From positions 62,001 through 126,000 of the forward strand of contig JALNYZ010000011.1 of assembly GCA_023229575.1 (NCBI GenBank): 64,000 bases of DNA, given 5' to 3'. Below, in pieces: positions 52,134 through 60,308 of the stretch. A program made the position numbers and the translations under genes. The DNA comes from Prolixibacteraceae bacterium (GTDB lineage: Bacteria > Bacteroidota > Bacteroidia > Bacteroidales > Prolixibacteraceae). The notes beneath the pieces were generated by a model. That model saw nothing but the letters and a program-made list of their open reading frames with translations. It made no database searches and had not been told where the DNA came from. Every line of letters begins with the position of its first letter. Within the stretch, counting starts at the first letter, position 1.

Positions 52134-52163
52134 AGCCGGTGGGTTGGCAGACTCTCCGGCTTA
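52134..52163 (-). promoter_or_regulatory. Hairpin with T-run between fecR and susC (attenuator or terminator)
   Basis: On the - strand arms AAGCCGG and CCGGCTT form a perfect 7-bp stem with a 16-nt loop, followed by TTTGTTCC. It sits 45 bp before the susC start. It fits an incomplete terminator that separates low regulatory-gene from high transporter expression, or the leader of the ECF-driven susC transcript. Confidence 0.6.
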
Positions 52164-52173
52164 CTTTTTTGAC

Positions 52174-53406
52174 TTATTTCTTCATAGGCATCTCCTTTTT
52201 TAACTCGATAAATATTTTTTTCTCATCGATTCTGTAAGTTACTTTTGCAACATCAGCCAACACCTTCATCACATCTTCAATAGAATCCTTGAGGTCCAGC
52301 TTCCCGCTAATCAGGTCCCCAGATGGAAAAAGTTCACTGTAAACAAACTGAACATTGTAATACCGCTCAACTTTTTTGAACACATTACTCAAAGGCTCTT
52401 TGCAGAAGGGGAACCAACCCTCCGTCCATGCGGTATAAATCCCCACCATGGCTTCGTCATTCACCCTGGTTGTTAAATCCGCTTTGTTAAACGAGGCTTT
52501 CTGGTGCGCATTCAGAATTGTCTCCTTGCCCAACAGATTAATCCCCTTGTTCTCCCTCATCGAAACAGTACCCTCCACAAGCACCGTCATGACCTCATTG
52601 TCAGCATGATAGGCAGAAACATTGAATTTTGTGCCCAAAACCTTGATAACTATCTCCCTGGTCTTAACAAAAAATGGCTTATCCTTATCAGGTGTAACAT
52701 TAAAATAGGCCTCCCCTTCGAGAAACACCTCCCGCTTCGACCCTGAAAACCTATCCGGAAAGGCGATCTTACTTCCGGCATTCAACCATACTTTGGTGCC
52801 ATCTGCCAATTCAACCGAAGATTTCTTTCCAAACGGAACAACAATCTGATTCATCGCTACTTCTGCATTTTTCTCATTGCTACTCGGCAAAGAAATCAGG
52901 CTGTCGTTGTTGATCCGGATGGCGTGGCCCTGCTCGTTTACTTTTATGGTTGATTCGTCCTTCTTCAAATCGATCTCCCTCCCCGAAGCAAGTATTAACT
53001 TGGATTGCTGCACAGTTTTGTCAGATCTAAATACATACATCTGGCGCGATACATCCTGTTTGATCTTCCAGTAGCCAAGGGCGGATAACATCAACACAAA
53101 AACAATAACCGCTGCATATTTCAACAGCTGATTGTATCGCCTGATCATGAACTTCGATTGATGGGCCTGGTCAAACCGGGCAATATTTTCCCACATTGCA
53201 TTGATGTCATCCTGAAAAACAGGTTCTTCCTGCACATTCACCAACTTGATGATCTCTCTTGCTTGATTGATGTTATGTGCAAAATGAGGGTTTTGATCCA
53301 GGAGTTTATCCAATTCGTGATTTTCTGAAAGATGGTTCAACCAAACAAGAAAATTCCGGTCGTCCACCATCTCTTCCACCGTATATTCCAGGTATTTATT
53401 ATCCAC
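52174..53406 (-). CDS. FecR-family anti-sigma factor
   Basis: A 410-residue inner-membrane anti-sigma factor. The N-terminal cytoplasmic part (residues about 1-90) would hold the ECF sigma factor; one membrane helix (LLKYAAVIVFVLMLSALGYW, about 91-110); the periplasmic FecR domain (VPFGKKSSVELADGTKVWLN, GSKIAFPDRFSGSKREVFLE, about 190-260) and a DUF4974-type C-terminus (FCKEPLSNVFKKVERYYNVQ). The STN domain of the SusC pair 2 protein should contact it. It starts 60 bp after the sigma gene. Normal length and order for the Bacteroidota family. Confidence 0.94.
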   Translation of the reverse strand: MDNKYLEYTVEEMVDDRNFLVWLNHLSENHELDKLLDQNPHFAHNINQAREIIKLVNVQEEPVFQDDINAMWENIARFDQAHQSKFMIRRYNQLLKYAAVIVFVLMLSALGYWKIKQDVSRQMYVFRSDKTVQQSKLILASGREIDLKKDESTIKVNEQGHAIRINNDSLISLPSSNEKNAEVAMNQIVVPFGKKSSVELADGTKVWLNAGSKIAFPDRFSGSKREVFLEGEAYFNVTPDKDKPFFVKTREIVIKVLGTKFNVSAYHADNEVMTVLVEGTVSMRENKGINLLGKETILNAHQKASFNKADLTTRVNDEAMVGIYTAWTEGWFPFCKEPLSNVFKKVERYYNVQFVYSELFPSGDLISGKLDLKDSIEDVMKVLADVAKVTYRIDEKKIFIELKKEMPMKK

Positions 53407-53466
53407 AATGTGCGTATTGGTCTTTAAAGAGATAAAGACAACAGGTCAAGTTTTGTGGACTCTCTT

Positions 53467-54051
53467 TTATCTCTTTTTTTTGAACAGGAATAACAAAATG
53501 AGATCGGTGCGGTCCATGTGCTCGCGAAGGGATTTTAAAGCCCTGAAAACCATTTTCCTTGCTGAATCATATTGAATCGACATCAGCTTACATATTTCAT
53601 CGTAACTGTAATCGCAAGAGTAACGATAATACAGAATCTCCCTTTGCTTGGGAGAAATTGTCCGAAGAACTTTTCTTATGGCCTTTACTTTTTTACTTTC
53701 AGTCTCCTTTCCAATCAGCTCCTCTTCGTAGGAATAAACAATGGATAGCTCGAAAGAATTATGCTCTTCCGATGAATCTTCAAAATGCTTTTCAGAATGG
53801 ATGCTTCTGACAATCCTGTGCTTAAAAGCCGACATTAAATAGAAACGAATATTGTCAGTTTCCCCTAATGTATCACGGCTCCGGATAAGATGGTAAAACA
53901 TCTCCTGAATAGTGTCCTTGATCAGCTCTTCATCCTTCGTAAATTTCCTCCCATAACGGTACAAATGCTCAACCTGCCGGGAGTAAATGTAAGGGAGTGC
54001 ATAGCCCTTACCGCCTCTGAAATCATTCCAGATAGTTGAGTCATTTAGCAT
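53467..54051 (-). CDS. ECF sigma factor (RpoE-like, Bacteroidota expansion family)
   Basis: A 194-residue sigma-70 family protein. Region 2 includes DEELIKDTIQEMFYHLIRSR, and region 4 has LRTISPKQREILYYRYSCDY, then SYDEICKLMSIQYDSARKMV as the HTH. Under control of the FecR gene directly downstream, it should transcribe the SusC/SusD pair 2 operon when substrate binds. The upstream spacer (54052-54160) separates it from the divergent ceramidase-like gene. Gene order sigma-fecR-susC-susD is the classic one. Confidence 0.94.
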   Translation of the reverse strand: MLNDSTIWNDFRGGKGYALPYIYSRQVEHLYRYGRKFTKDEELIKDTIQEMFYHLIRSRDTLGETDNIRFYLMSAFKHRIVRSIHSEKHFEDSSEEHNSFELSIVYSYEEELIGKETESKKVKAIRKVLRTISPKQREILYYRYSCDYSYDEICKLMSIQYDSARKMVFRALKSLREHMDRTDLILLFLFKKKR

Positions 54052-54159
54052 TATAGATAGTTTTGGTCCTTAAAAGTATCAATTTTTCAAACGCTGCTGT
54101 TAATAAATCAAAATATTAAGTTCTTGTCGGCAAATGATCATCCTAAACGTTCTGATGAC

Positions 54160-54167
54160 TATCTTTG
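54160..54167 (+). promoter_or_regulatory. -7 promoter box for the ceramidase-like gene
   Basis: TATCTTTG matches TAnnTTTG and lies 36 bp before the ATG at 54204, which supports this start over the longer frame from 54165. The -33 TTG is not well placed. Confidence 0.45.
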
Positions 54168-54203
54168 TTACGGAAACTATTCAAATCACTAATAACTATT
54201 AAC

Positions 54204-55757
54204 ATGAAGAAAATTTTAAAGTACCTGGGTATCGTTGTTCTGCTACTTGTGATCGGCCTGGGTTTTTGGTTCGGCCACAACCTTAAGGACCTGCATCCGG
54301 ATTACAATCTGGACCTGAAAGTCCTGGGCAATACGCCCGCCCAACTTTCCGCTGGATTTTCCGCTATGCCAATCACTCCGGCTGTTCCGGATCGTTGGGA
54401 CGATAAAAACAAAAATGCGGAGTACGATCCTGGTCAGGGTGAAACCTTCACCGATGGAAACGGCAACGGTAAATTTGACCCCGTTTGGATTGCCGGATTC
54501 GGCAACAACAGGCCTGCCAACGGAATTCACGACGACCTTTGGGCAAGGGCCATGGTTATTGACGATGGGAAAACCCGTTTGGCCATTGTTGTTTTGGATG
54601 CCATCGGTTTTATGAACAACGATATCATTGATGTAAGGGAGCGTATTTCCAAAGAATCCGGCATTACCTATGCCGTAATTACCTCAACCCATACCCACGA
54701 AGGGCCTGATCTGCTTGGGCTATGGGGGAAGAACCCTTTTCAGAGCGGCATCAATCCCTCCCACATGGAATATGTGAAAAACCAGGCCTCAAAAGCCATC
54801 GAAACGGCTGCCAGAAATCTACGCCCATGCCGTTTGTCAGTCTCTCAGGACCTGACAGAAGCTGCAAACCTGGTCATCGATACCCGAAAACCCGAAGTCT
54901 TTGATGCCGGACTTCGCATGATCCAGGTTCTCGACAAAGCGTCCAACAAAACACTTGGAACCCTGATCTCCTATGGCGACCACCCCGAAACACTCTGGAG
55001 CGATAACCTGTTGTTAACCTCCGACTTCCCCCATTATGTGCGCGAAGGCATCGAAAAAGGTGTGTTCAGTAAGGATAGTCTGATGAGACCTGGCGTTGGT
55101 GGCGTTGCCGTTTATGCAAGTGCCGCCGTTGGTGGATTGATGACCACTCATCCGCGATTGACCGTAAAAGATCCCTTCTCTGGTGAGGAATTCAAAGTTC
55201 CTACCTTCGAAAAAGCAGCAGCCCAGGGCAAACAGATGGCCAACCTGGCACTCCAGGCGATGGCAAAACCGGAAGAGGTGATTGATTCTACCTCCATTTC
55301 CATTGTGGCTAAAACAATCCTGTTTCCGCTCAACAACACTTTGTTCAAACTGGCTGCAACACTCGGGGTCATGAAAAGGGGAACCACCGGCTGGATGAAG
55401 ATGAAATCAGAACTTGCGGTCATAAAGATCGGGCCCATTTCGATGATTACCATACCGGGAGAATTATATCCAGAGATCCTGAATGGGGGAGTTGAAGCAC
55501 CCGAAGGACAGGATTTCAAAATTTCTCCGGTCGAAGTACCTCCACTCAGAGAGCTTATGCCGGGGAAATATAAGTTCATGTTTGGCCTTGCAAACGACGA
55601 AATCGGATACATCGTACCCAAAAGTCAGTGGGATGTAAAAGCCCCTTTTACCTATGGACGCGACAGTCGCCCTTACGGAGAAGTTAACTCGCTGGGTCCT
55701 GAAACGGCCCCGATTATTCACAAGAATATCAAGGCTATGCTGGAGGAGTTGAAATAA
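54204..55757 (+). CDS. Neutral ceramidase-like membrane-anchored hydrolase
   Basis: A 517-residue protein with an N-terminal membrane anchor (ILKYLGIVVLLLVIGLGFWF) and an exported catalytic part related to neutral/alkaline ceramidases: LSAGFSAMPITPAVPD, NGIHDDLWARAMVIDDG, TSTHTHEGPDLLG with the metal His, and SYGDHPETLW. In place of a compact loop it has DKNKNAEYDPGQGE and DGNGNGKFDP near residues 72-100, which look like two Asp/Asn-rich calcium loops. The true ceramidase Ser motif was not identified with certainty. Substrate may be an N-acyl lipid. It runs to the perfect 31-bp inverted repeat after its stop. Confidence 0.75.
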   Translation: MKKILKYLGIVVLLLVIGLGFWFGHNLKDLHPDYNLDLKVLGNTPAQLSAGFSAMPITPAVPDRWDDKNKNAEYDPGQGETFTDGNGNGKFDPVWIAGFGNNRPANGIHDDLWARAMVIDDGKTRLAIVVLDAIGFMNNDIIDVRERISKESGITYAVITSTHTHEGPDLLGLWGKNPFQSGINPSHMEYVKNQASKAIETAARNLRPCRLSVSQDLTEAANLVIDTRKPEVFDAGLRMIQVLDKASNKTLGTLISYGDHPETLWSDNLLLTSDFPHYVREGIEKGVFSKDSLMRPGVGGVAVYASAAVGGLMTTHPRLTVKDPFSGEEFKVPTFEKAAAQGKQMANLALQAMAKPEEVIDSTSISIVAKTILFPLNNTLFKLAATLGVMKRGTTGWMKMKSELAVIKIGPISMITIPGELYPEILNGGVEAPEGQDFKISPVEVPPLRELMPGKYKFMFGLANDEIGYIVPKSQWDVKAPFTYGRDSRPYGEVNSLGPETAPIIHKNIKAMLEELK

Positions 55758-55759
55758 GA

Positions 55760-55866
55760 AGTGCCTAGAGTGAACTAAAGTGACTAGAGTGAACTAAAGT
55801 ACTTCGCACTAGCAAGTGTTTGTGCGGAGTCCCAAACTCTAGTCACTTTAGTTCACTCTAGGCACT
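55760..55866. terminator. Bidirectional hairpin: perfect 31-bp inverted repeat between convergent genes
   Basis: Arms 55760-55790 and 55836-55866 are perfectly complementary over 31 bp. The arms contain tandem words gtgactagagtgaactaaag. A smaller nested stem (acttcgcac / gtgcggagt, one G-U) lies in the loop. It sits between the stop codon of the ceramidase-like gene (55757) and the TGA of the HAD gene (complement of 55871-55873), which is itself in a partial repeat unit. Confidence 0.88.
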
Positions 55867-55870
55867 TTAG

Positions 55871-56563
55871 TCACTCTTTAAATATTAACCTCTCAACCTC
55901 CTCAACCTCCTTCACCACCTCATCCGCCCCCGATTGCCACAAGATTTCGTCGGCAAGTATTCCGGTATTGATGCAAAGCGTAAAAATACCTGCTGCCTTG
56001 GCCGATTCAACACCCAATGGGGCATTTTCAATCACCAGCACCTCCTCTGGCCTGAATCCCGATTTTCTAAGCGCCATCAGATAAGGCTCCGGATCAGGTT
56101 TACCAAACCGGACATCTTTTGCGCTGACGATCTTTTCTTTGTGTACCAATCCCGGGAAATCGCTGCACAAGCCCTCCAGCAAAAGCTCCTGGGCAGATCC
56201 TGTTACCACCCAGATAGCAATACCCTCACGACTTAATCTTTCCAACAACAATTTGATGCCGATGATAGGAACGGGCGCCGGCATTGCTTCGAAAAACTGG
56301 CTTTTCCGGTCATAGATAAAGGAAATCTCTTCCTCAGTCGCCTTCCTTCCCAACTTCTCCTGAAAAAACATCTGCACAGTGGATGAACCCGTACGCCCCT
56401 CATTCATATAAACCTGCTCCAGTGGAAAATCGAGACCCAGGGCAGCAAAAGCCTTGCTCCATGCAACAGAGTGGTTACCCATTGAATCATAAATGACCCC
56501 ATCCATATCAAAAAAAATGGCTTTGAGCGAGCCAAAGCCATTCAATCGTTGTTCGTTTTGCAT
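55871..56563 (-). CDS. HAD-family hydrolase (beta-phosphoglucomutase-like)
   Basis: A 230-residue HAD phosphatase or phosphomutase. Motif I is FFDMDGVIYDS (Asp nucleophile near residue 18); a helical cap follows (residues about 25-90); motif II is IWVVTGSA; Lys in VSAKDVRFGKPDPEPYL; motif IV is VLVIENAPLGVESAKAAG. The cap type and GKPDPE motif match the beta-PGM/phosphoglycolate group, with sugar phosphates as the likely substrate. Substrate specificity cannot be given. Its stop codon lies in a repeat unit continuous with the 31-bp inverted repeat. Confidence 0.88.
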   Translation of the reverse strand: MQNEQRLNGFGSLKAIFFDMDGVIYDSMGNHSVAWSKAFAALGLDFPLEQVYMNEGRTGSSTVQMFFQEKLGRKATEEEISFIYDRKSQFFEAMPAPVPIIGIKLLLERLSREGIAIWVVTGSAQELLLEGLCSDFPGLVHKEKIVSAKDVRFGKPDPEPYLMALRKSGFRPEEVLVIENAPLGVESAKAAGIFTLCINTGILADEILWQSGADEVVKEVEEVERLIFKE

Positions 56564-56649
56564 TCAATATTTTAAATAAAAATCCTCTCTTCCAGCATTA
56601 AATTTTGTGTCCTTTGTGCATTCCTTTGAGACCTTCGTGGTAAAATTCA

Positions 56650-57492
56650 TTATTTGAGCATTCCAGAAATCTGGTCCAGTAACGGGGCCACCCTTTTCTG
56701 ATCCGAAAAGCCTGTTGCGCCCAGCAGATAGTTCCCTTTCCACCTCAAGCAAACGGTTCCGTTAAATGGATCCTTCAAAAGAAAATCTCCTTCAGCAACC
56801 TTTTTGATTTTGGCCTCAGCATAAGAGATGTACTTGAGAACCATCTTCTCCACCTCTGCCAGATCTGTTCTCTCAATGATAAAAAGAGTTATCTCAGCCC
56901 CGCCTAAACTATATTTGGCCCTGACCGCTGAACCTAAAAATCCCAATCCCATAAATTCGGTTGGAATATACTGGCAGCTATTGGGTTGAAGGTTATCTTT
57001 TGGGAAAAGCCCAATAACTTTGGGATATTCCGGATTTGTACCCAGCGTTTTGGCAAAATCAATAGCAAAGGATTTCAATGAAAATCCAACCACCTTTTCG
57101 GGCTGTGTACTGTTGATCTTTACATAAAACTTCCCGGTTACGAAATTCAAAATGGTCGCATCGCTGTATCCTTCAAGTCCGATGGGACTGGTTTCGGCTT
57201 TTGCGGATTTTTCAATACTGTAGATTCCGTAAGCATGAAGCGGATCCCCGTGATCGTAAACCTCAACGGTCAGCTCAGATCCCTCATTCTTCCAGCTTGC
57301 CACCTGCAAAGATTCGAAACCATAGCTGAGGTAAAATTCTGAAGCGCCGTCAATGTGCTCATACAAATTGTCTTTATTGAAGACCAGCACCTTTCCATCA
57401 CTTTTCCAACCCTCAAGTGTGGGAAAGACGACTCCCTGGGCCCAGATACCCAAAGGAAACAACATCAGACCAAATAAAAATATTTTTCTCAT
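56650..57492 (-). CDS. DUF6599-family exported protein
   Basis: A 280-residue protein with signal peptide (MRKIFLFGLMLFPLGIWA) and features of the DUF6599 family: NLYEHIDGASEFYLSYGFES, TVEVYDHGDPLHAYGIYSIE and FVTGKFYVKINS. The function is unknown. It overlaps the AKR gene upstream by 4 bp (ATGA), so they are translated together, and both may belong to a redox or carbohydrate pathway with exported proteins. DUF6599 proteins are often beside Tat-exported oxidoreductases. Confidence 0.75.
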   Translation of the reverse strand: MRKIFLFGLMLFPLGIWAQGVVFPTLEGWKSDGKVLVFNKDNLYEHIDGASEFYLSYGFESLQVASWKNEGSELTVEVYDHGDPLHAYGIYSIEKSAKAETSPIGLEGYSDATILNFVTGKFYVKINSTQPEKVVGFSLKSFAIDFAKTLGTNPEYPKVIGLFPKDNLQPNSCQYIPTEFMGLGFLGSAVRAKYSLGGAEITLFIIERTDLAEVEKMVLKYISYAEAKIKKVAEGDFLLKDPFNGTVCLRWKGNYLLGATGFSDQKRVAPLLDQISGMLK

Positions 57493-58676
57493 ACCAGAAA
57501 ATTAGCAGGAACCATTTTAATACGGGCAATGTCGGTAATGCGCTCCCTGACATCGAATCCACTGGGACAGGCAACTGTACAGCCCGGACACTCTTCACAA
57601 GGATTGTGTGACAGGTTCAATTTGGCAACAGTGGTTTGTGCCTTAGCAGGATAACCGTATCCGTAATTGTACATATAGGATCGCATAAGATCAGGAATGG
57701 GAAGGTTTTGAGGGCACTGGCCCGAGCAACTCATACATCCGCGACAATAAAGTCCCACCTCATTCATGGCCAGTTGAAGATCACACTTCTCTGTTTCGTC
57801 AAGATCGTGATTTTGGGCAACTTTCCAGTTCTCTTTCAGCATTTCGAAGTTGGTAAGCCCGGGAATAGCTGTATGGATCAATGGATTAGACAAAACCCAC
57901 TTCAATGCAGCCTTGCAATTAACCCGTTTTTTCTTCTCTTTGTCCAAAAATCCTCCGGCCATACTCTTCATGCCAACAATTCCCAATCCGGCATCGCTGG
58001 CCTTTTGCAAAGCTTTTTGCAGATCAGCATCATCTTTCAAGGTGAAATTGTAAGAGGTGAGGATTACTTCATACAACTTGCTATCAACAGCGGCATTGAT
58101 AACTTTCGCCATATTGGCATGGGTGGAGACTCCGATAAATCTTGCTTTTCCACTCGCTTTGGCTCTTTTAAGCGCTTCAGTGTACCTTGGGTCCATGATA
58201 TAGGCCACATCGCTACCGGCATGCAGATACAGGATATCAACATAACCCATCTGAAGTCTTTTCAGGCTCTGATCTAACTTTTCAATAAATTGCTCCGTCG
58301 AACATCCCTCCTTGGGTGGATGAATTTTTGTTGAAATAATGACCTGATCTCTCGGAATATCTTTAAAATACTGCCCTACCATCTCTTCATTCCGTCCATC
58401 CTGATAACCGCTTGCGGTGTCAAAATGCCTGATGCCTATTTCGTAGGCTGCTTTAAGGATATTTGGATTGTCGGCCCTCATCACCCCCATACTCACGATG
58501 GGGACTTCGATGCCGGTATTCCCGAGTGTCCGGTAGACAATATCCTTCTTCTTTTTCTCTTTGCTTTTCTTCTTTTTCTTCTCTTTTGGGACGGGCATTG
58601 CCTGGGTTGCCATTCCGAGCGTAGCCGTTGCGCCTAAAAACAAAAAATTTCTTCGGTTAAAAGTTGAATTTGCCAT
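57489..58676 (-). CDS. Tat-exported aldo/keto reductase with C-terminal ferredoxin domain
   Basis: Start at 58676 yields a Tat-like signal (MANSTFNRRNFLFLGATATL). The AKR barrel has HFDTASGYQDG, ISTKIHPPKEG (catalytic Lys), VDILYLHAGSD (His) and GIVGMKSMAGG. The C-terminal 80 residues carry two 4Fe-4S motifs: CRGCMSCSGQCPQNLP and NPCEECPGCTVACPSG. A hydrophilic linker with eleven lysines (KEKKKKKSKEKKKKD) follows the signal peptide. The substrate is unknown; the clusters suggest electron transfer in the periplasm. It is the first gene of a pair with the DUF6599 gene. Confidence 0.88.
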   Translation of the reverse strand: MANSTFNRRNFLFLGATATLGMATQAMPVPKEKKKKKSKEKKKKDIVYRTLGNTGIEVPIVSMGVMRADNPNILKAAYEIGIRHFDTASGYQDGRNEEMVGQYFKDIPRDQVIISTKIHPPKEGCSTEQFIEKLDQSLKRLQMGYVDILYLHAGSDVAYIMDPRYTEALKRAKASGKARFIGVSTHANMAKVINAAVDSKLYEVILTSYNFTLKDDADLQKALQKASDAGLGIVGMKSMAGGFLDKEKKKRVNCKAALKWVLSNPLIHTAIPGLTNFEMLKENWKVAQNHDLDETEKCDLQLAMNEVGLYCRGCMSCSGQCPQNLPIPDLMRSYMYNYGYGYPAKAQTTVAKLNLSHNPCEECPGCTVACPSGFDVRERITDIARIKMVPANFLV

Positions 58677-58901
58677 ATCTATCAGTTTGTTCATTTTAGT
58701 ATAAAAACAGTGGCACTTACAAATTGGTCTGAAAAATAATAAAAAAACTTGGTTTGTCAATCTGTTCAATAGGTTCAATCTGTTCAATTTTCAATGTTGC
58801 TGATTAAATTATTACCTTTGCTGGCTTTTCCTGCCAGAAGACTGAAAATTTTGATTTTTTAAGAAACCCCAGATGGTTTGAGGCAAGAACATTGCGCGAA
58901 T
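58677..58901. promoter_or_regulatory. Divergent spacer with candidate -7 box for the flavoprotein-metH operon
   Basis: TACCTTTG at 58813-58820 matches the Bacteroidota -7 consensus for the + strand; the -33 element is weak. The left part holds TTGTCAATCTGTTCAATAGG-type microrepeats (58757-58800). No riboswitch-like fold (e.g. a cobalamin box) was recognised. Confidence 0.35.
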
Positions 58902-60308
58902 ATGGATAAAAAATACAACGTAATTATAGTTGGGGCAGGGCCTGCCGGTATTTTCACCGCTTATGAACTTATCAAAGAGAAGCCAGGCATTTCCATTTTG
59001 ATGCTCGAAAAAGGGAGGGACATTTACAAACGACACTGTCCCAAGCATACCAATGGAGGCATCTGCATCAATTGCAAGCCTTGTTCAATCACCACTGGTT
59101 GGGCGGGAGCAGGTGCCTTCTCAGATGGAAAACTCTCACTTTCACCTGAGGTAGGCGGAACTTTGCCCGATTACATCGGAATAGATACAGCCAGGGAGAT
59201 GATCCGCTATACCGACGACATCTACCTGAAATTTGGTGCAGATGCAGGTATTCACGGGCATATTGAGACACCGGCAATGAGGGAGATCGGACGAAAATCG
59301 ATCGAAGCCAATCTCAAACTGGTGCAATGTCCGGTCAGGCATCTTGGCACCGAAAAAACGCAGGAATTGTACCGTTCACTTTACGAACATCTGAAAAACA
59401 GTGGGGTAGAGGTTCGGTTTAATTCTCCGGTTACAGATTTTATCATTGAAAATAAGCAGGTTCTTGGCGTAAAGTCTGCTGTGAAAAATTATTTTGGCGA
59501 TTATGTGATGGTCGCAGTTGGAAGGGACGGCTCCGACTGGCTTATGAAACAATGCGCCATCCAGGCCATTCCAACGGAGGTTGGAATTGTCGACATCGGT
59601 GTCAGGGTGGAGTGCCGGAATGAGGTGATGCAGGAGATCAACGATAATTTCTATGAGGCCAAACTCATCCATTATACGCGAACTGTCGATGACAAAGTTC
59701 GTACTTTCTGCTCCAATCCGGGCGGATTCGTATCCTCCGAATATTACGACAACAACCTTGCGGTGGTCAACGGCCATAGTTACAAAGACCTGAAAAGCGA
59801 AAACACCAACTTTGCCCTGCTGGTCTCCCAACAATTCACCGAGCCCTTCAATGCTCCGATCGAATATGGGAAGCACATTGCGCGTTTGGCCAATATGCTT
59901 ACCAGGAACAAGATTATGGTTCAACGGTTTGGCGACCTGGTCAGGGGCAGACGTACCACTTCTGACCGACTTTACCGCAACAATATCGTTCCAACACTGA
60001 AGGATGCTGTACCTGGCGACCTTAGTTTGGTGCTTCCCCACAGGATCCTGTTCGACATCATCGAGATGATCAAATCCCTAGATAAAGTAAGTCCGGGATT
60101 GGCCAGCGACGAAACGCTGCTTTATGGTGTAGAAGTGAAATTCTATTCCAACATCGTCAAAGTTGACAAGAGTTTTCAAAGTCCCTCCGTCAGGAATCTC
60201 TTCTTTGGCGGTGACGGCGCCGGAATTACCCGCGGACTGATGCAGGCCTCCGTCAATGGGGTGCTGATAGCCCGTGAAATTATCAATAATCTTTCTTCAA
60301 AATCATGA
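58902..60308 (+). CDS. COG2509-family FAD-dependent oxidoreductase
   Basis: A 468-residue flavoprotein with an N-terminal dinucleotide fold (VIIVGAGPAGIFTAYELI) and a Cys-rich segment (HCPKHTNGGICINCKPC, near residues 45-61) followed by TGWAGAGAFSDGKLSLSPEV, a hallmark of COG2509. The C-terminus has the second FAD motif (LFFGGDGAGITRGLMQASVN, near residues 433-452). The reaction is unknown. The four Cys could bind a metal or an Fe-S cluster. Start at 58902 is used (not 58878) because the dinucleotide fold starts directly after it. It overlaps metH by 4 bp (ATGA), so it may serve methionine synthase, e.g. reducing the corrinoid, but this is inference. Confidence 0.9.
   Translation: MDKKYNVIIVGAGPAGIFTAYELIKEKPGISILMLEKGRDIYKRHCPKHTNGGICINCKPCSITTGWAGAGAFSDGKLSLSPEVGGTLPDYIGIDTAREMIRYTDDIYLKFGADAGIHGHIETPAMREIGRKSIEANLKLVQCPVRHLGTEKTQELYRSLYEHLKNSGVEVRFNSPVTDFIIENKQVLGVKSAVKNYFGDYVMVAVGRDGSDWLMKQCAIQAIPTEVGIVDIGVRVECRNEVMQEINDNFYEAKLIHYTRTVDDKVRTFCSNPGGFVSSEYYDNNLAVVNGHSYKDLKSENTNFALLVSQQFTEPFNAPIEYGKHIARLANMLTRNKIMVQRFGDLVRGRRTTSDRLYRNNIVPTLKDAVPGDLSLVLPHRILFDIIEMIKSLDKVSPGLASDETLLYGVEVKFYSNIVKVDKSFQSPSVRNLFFGGDGAGITRGLMQASVNGVLIAREIINNLSSKS

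Noticed and set aside
58677..58901. Cobalamin riboswitch upstream of the metH operon
   Set aside because: No conserved B12-box-like sequence was recognised in the short leader, and the space is too small for a full riboswitch together with the microrepeats.
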